From positions 1-64,000 of the forward strand of contig CAVYTS010000017.1 in the NCBI GenBank assembly GCA_963771305.1: a stretch of 64,000 nt of DNA. The letters run 5' to 3'. The stretch comes from CAJCIT01 sp963771305. GTDB lineage: Bacteria > Acidobacteriota > Terriglobia > Bryobacterales > Bryobacteraceae. This document shows, in pieces, positions 60,896 through 64,000 of the stretch. The number at the start of each line of letters is the position of its first letter. The stretch's first letter is position 1. The position numbers and the translations under genes were made by a program. The notes under the pieces were generated by a model. That model did not search any database. It saw only the letters and a list, made by a program, of their open reading frames with translations, and was not told the origin of the DNA.

Positions 60896-61888
60896 ATGCA
60901 AAATCGAAAGCTCGGAACTCAGGGCCTGCGCGTCTCGGCGCAAGGCCTTGGCTGCATGGGCATGTCGGACTTCTACGGGGTGCGCGACAACGACGCAGAG
61001 TCCGTAGCCACAATCCACCGGGCGATTGACTTAGGCGTGACGCTGTTCGATACCGCCGACATGTACGGACCCCATACGAATGAGCTGTTGCTGGGACGGG
61101 CGCTGAAGGGCCATCGCCACCAGGTCATCGTCGCTACGAAATTTGGCTTCGTTCGCGATCCGAACAACCCGGCTTCTCGCGACGTCTGCGGCCGGCCGGA
61201 CTATGTGCGGCAGGCTTGCCAGGGCAGTCTCAAACGGATCGGCGTCGATACCATCGACCTTTACTACCAGCATCGCGTCGATCCAAACGTTCCCATCGAG
61301 GATACTGTCGGGGAGATGTCGAGGCTTGTCGAGGAAGGCAAGGTGCGTTTCCTCGGCCTGTCGGAAGCCGGGCCGGCCTCGTTGCGTCGCGCCATGAAGA
61401 CCTTCCCGATTTCGGCGCTGCAGACGGAGTACTCGCTGTGGAGCCGTGACGTGGAAGAGCAGATCCTGCCCGCGTGCCGCGAACTTGGTATCGGCTTCGT
61501 GCCTTACAGTCCGCTAGGCCGTGGCTTCTTGAGCGGCGAGTTGAAGAGTTACGACGATTTGCCCGAAAACGATGTCAGACGCCTTCAGCCGCGGTTCTCG
61601 CGAGACAACTTCCAGAAGAACCTGGACCTTGTCACCAAGGTCGGACAACTGGCGGCGAAGAAGGGCGCGACTCCCTCTCAGTTCGCGTTAGCTTGGGTAA
61701 TGTCGCAAGGCGACGACATTGTGCCCATTCCCGGCACGAAACGGCGGAGCTATCTGGAGGAGAACGTGGCAGCAGCTTCCCTTCATCTCTCTAGAGAGGA
61801 TTTGGCGGAGTTGGACGACATATTCCCGAAGGGCGCCGCGGCGGGCGATCGTTACCCGCCGATGATGATGGCGAAGCTCGGACTGTGA
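60896..61888 (+). CDS. Aldo/keto reductase
   Basis: A 330-residue protein from the ATG at 60896. The reading frame is open upstream to 60710 but that overlaps the DksA-like gene. AKR landmarks: QNRKLGTQGLRVSAQGLGCMGMSDFYG, LFDTADMYGPHTNELLLGRAL (Asp, Tyr), VIVATKFGF (Lys), YYQHRVDPNVPIEDTVG (His), LGLSEAGPASLRRAM, and VPIPGTKRRSYLEENV. These give the complete catalytic tetrad and the NADP-binding region. The enzyme reduces carbonyls with NADPH; substrate unknown. The stop overlaps the start of the next gene by 4 bases. Confidence 0.93.
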   Translation: MQNRKLGTQGLRVSAQGLGCMGMSDFYGVRDNDAESVATIHRAIDLGVTLFDTADMYGPHTNELLLGRALKGHRHQVIVATKFGFVRDPNNPASRDVCGRPDYVRQACQGSLKRIGVDTIDLYYQHRVDPNVPIEDTVGEMSRLVEEGKVRFLGLSEAGPASLRRAMKTFPISALQTEYSLWSRDVEEQILPACRELGIGFVPYSPLGRGFLSGELKSYDDLPENDVRRLQPRFSRDNFQKNLDLVTKVGQLAAKKGATPSQFALAWVMSQGDDIVPIPGTKRRSYLEENVAAASLHLSREDLAELDDIFPKGAAAGDRYPPMMMAKLGL

Positions 61889-63054
61889 GCGATAGCCAGT
61901 TCGACGTTCTGGTGCTCGGCGCGGGCGCTGCGGGATCGATGTGCGCGATCGAGGCCGGCAAGCGTGGCCGTCGCGTCGCCTTGCTCGAACATGCCGACCG
62001 GCCCGGCAAGAAGATCCTGATCTCGGGCGGAGGCCGCTGTAACTTCACAAACCTCCACTGCCGGCCGGAGAACTTCCTGTCGGCCAACCCACACTTCGCC
62101 AAGTCGGCGCTGGCTCGCTACACGCCGGCCGACTTCATTCGATTAGTCGAGCACCATGGAATCGCATATCACGAGAAGACGTTAGGGCAGTTGTTCTGCG
62201 ATCACGCCGCGCGGGACATCATGAACATGCTCGAAACCGAGTGTCGGGCGGCGGGCGTAACCCTGCTGGTTAGGACCCCTGTACTGGAAGTCAGCCGGGA
62301 GTCAGAGTTCGTGGTCAAGTCGGAATCGCAAACTTTCCGCGCGCCGGCGTTGGTGGTCGCTACAGGCGGCCTTTCGATTCCGAAGATGGGCGCAACCGGA
62401 TTCGGCTATGACTTGGCCCGGCAGTTCGGCTTGTCGATTCGAGAACCGCGGCCGGCATTGGTGCCGTTCACACTCGCTCCCGAGGAGCAGGGGCGGTACT
62501 GCGATCTCGCCGGCGTGTCGGCGGACGCTCTTGTTTCCATCGGCCGGCAGTCATTTCGAGAGAAGATGCTGTTGACGCACCGTGGCCTCAGCGGCCCGGC
62601 CATTCTGCAGATCTCGTCCTACTGGGGGGAATCCGAACCTCTCACCATCGACCTGGCGCCAGGCCTCGACCTCACCGCCGGGATGAGATCGTCACCGGCC
62701 GGCCGCGATCTGCCAGCTCTTCGCGGCGCGCTGAACAAAGCGCTGGCCCAGCGGCTGGCAACGCGTTGGGCCCAAGTCCACACGCCGCCTAACTGGACCA
62801 ACCAGGCGCTGCTGGCGTTTGAACGCCAGATTCATGCCTGGCAGATTGTGCCGGACGGCACCGAGGGCTACGAGAAGGCCGAAGTGACCGCCGGCGGCGT
62901 CGACACCGGCGAGTTGTCAGCAAAGACCATGGAGAGCAAGAAGGTGCCTGGCCTGTACTTCATTGGTGAAGTGGTCGACGTGACGGGACACTTGGGCGGA
63001 TTCAACTTCCAATGGGCATGGGCCTCCGGCTACTGCGCCGGCCAAGCGGTGTAA
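61885..63054 (+). CDS. HI0933-type flavoprotein (BaiN/YhiN family)
   Basis: A 389-residue FAD protein with a GTG start that overlaps the preceding stop. The N-terminal dinucleotide fold is DVLVLGAGAAGSMCAIEAGKRGRRVALLEHADRPGKKILISGGGRCNFTNL, the strong HI0933 signature; then GHRGLSGPAILQIS-like LTHRGLSGPAILQISSYWG, and the C-terminal GVDTGELSAKTMESKKVPGLYFIGEVVDVTGHLGGFNFQWAWASG. Members reduce or oxidise diverse substrates; BaiN-type enzymes act on bile acid intermediates. Here the role is unknown. It is co-expressed with the aldo/keto reductase, which suggests a linked redox step. Confidence 0.93.
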   Translation: MSDSQFDVLVLGAGAAGSMCAIEAGKRGRRVALLEHADRPGKKILISGGGRCNFTNLHCRPENFLSANPHFAKSALARYTPADFIRLVEHHGIAYHEKTLGQLFCDHAARDIMNMLETECRAAGVTLLVRTPVLEVSRESEFVVKSESQTFRAPALVVATGGLSIPKMGATGFGYDLARQFGLSIREPRPALVPFTLAPEEQGRYCDLAGVSADALVSIGRQSFREKMLLTHRGLSGPAILQISSYWGESEPLTIDLAPGLDLTAGMRSSPAGRDLPALRGALNKALAQRLATRWAQVHTPPNWTNQALLAFERQIHAWQIVPDGTEGYEKAEVTAGGVDTGELSAKTMESKKVPGLYFIGEVVDVTGHLGGFNFQWAWASGYCAGQAV

Positions 63055-63084
63055 CGTCGTACACTGCCAGAAAGGAGTTCGAGT

Positions 63085-63549
63085 ATGGGCAGTATTGTGG
63101 ATGTTCGACCGGTTAACGATCTATTGCGCCACACCTTGGCGACGGTCGCGTATCGGGGAGGCAAAGTCCTTCGAGGCGCACCCGAGGGCTTCTCTGACAC
63201 ACGCGCTTGCGCCGGCGCTCGAAGCGCCGGTGAGATTCTAGCGCACATCGGGGACCTGTTCGATTGGGCCGTCTCGCTCGTGGAAGGCCGGCAGACATGG
63301 AAGGATTCAACCCCTCTGCCGTGGAACGAGGAGGTGGCGCGTTTTCACGACGGCCTGAAGGCCTTCGACGAAGCGCTGGTACAAAAGCCGGTGACAGCTG
63401 CGGACGCCGAGCGTCTATTTCAAGGACCGATTGCCGATGCATTAACTCACATCGGTCAGATCGCCCAGCTACGCCGGATAGCAGGCTCGAACGTAAAGCC
63501 AGAGAACTATCACCAAGCCGAGATCGCCAAAGGCCGGACAGGCGCTTGA
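63085..63549 (+). CDS. DinB-superfamily four-helix-bundle protein
   Basis: A 154-residue protein, start ATG with GGAG 10 bases upstream. The DinB pattern: MGSIVDVRPVNDLLRHTLATVAYRGGKVLRGAPEGFSD, SAGEILAHIGDLFDWAVSLVEGRQTW with a metal-binding His, and GPIADALTHIGQIAQLRRIAGSN with the second His and a Glu/Gln-type ligand. DinB-fold proteins bind a metal and include thiol transferases and damage-inducible proteins. This one cannot be assigned further. It is 30 bases past the flavoprotein gene, so it may be in the same transcript. Confidence 0.8.
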   Translation: MGSIVDVRPVNDLLRHTLATVAYRGGKVLRGAPEGFSDTRACAGARSAGEILAHIGDLFDWAVSLVEGRQTWKDSTPLPWNEEVARFHDGLKAFDEALVQKPVTAADAERLFQGPIADALTHIGQIAQLRRIAGSNVKPENYHQAEIAKGRTGA

Positions 63550-63573
63550 CCAGGTTCCCGCGAAGCGCGAGTT

Positions 63574-64000
63574 TTAGAAATCCTCCCAGACTAAAGCTGG
63601 GAAAGTCGAGTGCTGGCGGAAGCCTATCGACTCGTAAAGCCGGATCGCATCGATGTTGGAACACGTCACTGTCAAGCTAACCATGGTGCAGCCCTGATTG
63701 ATGATCTCGAGTAGACATCGCCGCAGAAGTTCATAGCCTAGTCTCGAGCCGCGTACCCCCGGCAGAGTACATAGCTGGGTGACGTGGCCTGAGTTTGCCG
63801 ACACCAAACTTGCGAGACAGATGCCGCAAACCCGGCCCGAACCTTCGTCGACGGCGACCACCGACGCGGCGGGTGAGAACCGGCCGCAGCCGGGGTACTT
63901 CACGATGTTGGTCAAGAAGCGGCGAGCGCCGGGTATGGTGCGGTACTGATCATTGATCTCACTATCGACGTGCCCCCGATAGGCCGCCGATATGACATGA
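63574..64000 (-). CDS. GNAT acetyltransferase, 5'-partial
   Basis: At least 142 residues, read on the minus strand from beyond the window edge. The frame stays open to 64000, with AAYRGHVDSEINDQYRTIPGARRFLTNIVKYPGCGRF before the first ATG shown at 63915. The GNAT core then runs ASVVAVDEGSGRVCGICLASLVS, TQLCTLPGVRGSRLGYELLRRCLLE (the acetyl-CoA-binding Gx-G/A loop), and LTVTCSNIDAIRLYESIGFRQHST (the last two motifs). Substrate is unknown. The N-terminus is cut off by the window, so the start is not known. Confidence 0.88.
   Translation of the reverse strand, partial: HVISAAYRGHVDSEINDQYRTIPGARRFLTNIVKYPGCGRFSPAASVVAVDEGSGRVCGICLASLVSANSGHVTQLCTLPGVRGSRLGYELLRRCLLEIINQGCTMVSLTVTCSNIDAIRLYESIGFRQHSTFPALVWEDF

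Noticed and set aside
1..64000. A CRISPR-associated Tn7 element (CAST)
   Set aside because: No cas gene, no Cas12k-like or Cascade protein and no repeat-spacer array were seen; the long TniQ fits fixed-site targeting.

Overview
This window looks like a high-GC chromosome from the phylum Acidobacteriota, probably of the Solibacter/Bryobacter type. The grounds are gene content seen here: paired secreted M16 peptidases, a TPR-CHAT protein beside sigma/anti-sigma genes, BlaI with an M56 peptidase, FecR proteins with aromatic repeats, a large sedolisin and a PilMNO-type secretion cluster. No 16S rRNA or marker phylogeny is available here, so the assignment is an inference.

Layout. Positions 1-16,670 are an accessory island ending at a tRNA-Leu(GAG) gene (16585-16669, minus). 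A tyrosine integrase and an excisionase-like gene lie against the tRNA 3' end, preceded by iteron-like repeats. Inside the island is one side of a Tn7-like transposon: a TnsA-TnsB fusion, TnsC and a long TniQ/TnsD, with SSB as probable cargo. Its transposon end (7211-7366) carries four copies of a putative TnsB-binding repeat; the other end is outside the window. Next comes a module of a secreted TPR-CHAT (caspase-like) protein, an S41 peptidase, a membrane zinc-finger anti-sigma-like protein and a sigma-like factor. The CHAT gene is broken by a frameshift and an IS5-family fragment.

16.7-32.1 kb is core-like: secG, pdxH, lolA, then a type II secretion/type IV pilus-like operon (GspF, GspE, PilM/GspL, PilN, PilO, PilP/GspC-like, and a pseudopilin with a Gln-rich repeat tail), a membrane glycosyltransferase-like protein and an M16/M16/lipoprotein-like trio.

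32-46 kb is rich in extracellular degradation and signalling genes, several broken: a GH9 cellulase (about five frameshifts), a sugar MFS transporter, a BlaI/M56 pair, an M49 peptidase, and a FecR/aromatic-repeat protein. The S53 sedolisin and the sugar isomerases are intact.

48-51.4 kb is a mobile patch: an intact IS110-family transposase, an internally deleted second IS110 transposase facing it, a shared 24-nt motif in inverted orientation at the outer ends, and a toxin-antitoxin pair with a frameshifted toxin. 51.4-64 kb is mostly ordinary: a beta-propeller, a six-hairpin glycosidase, a DUF2461 protein, MATE, L28, an FAH-family enzyme, TraR/DksA, aldo/keto reductase, a HI0933-type flavoprotein, DinB and a partial GNAT.

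The best candidates for something new are the CHAT/S41/sigma module, the TnsAB-TnsC-TniQ transposon with its DUF6788-like leader gene, the iterons before the integrase, and the IS110 pair. No CRISPR array or cas gene was seen.
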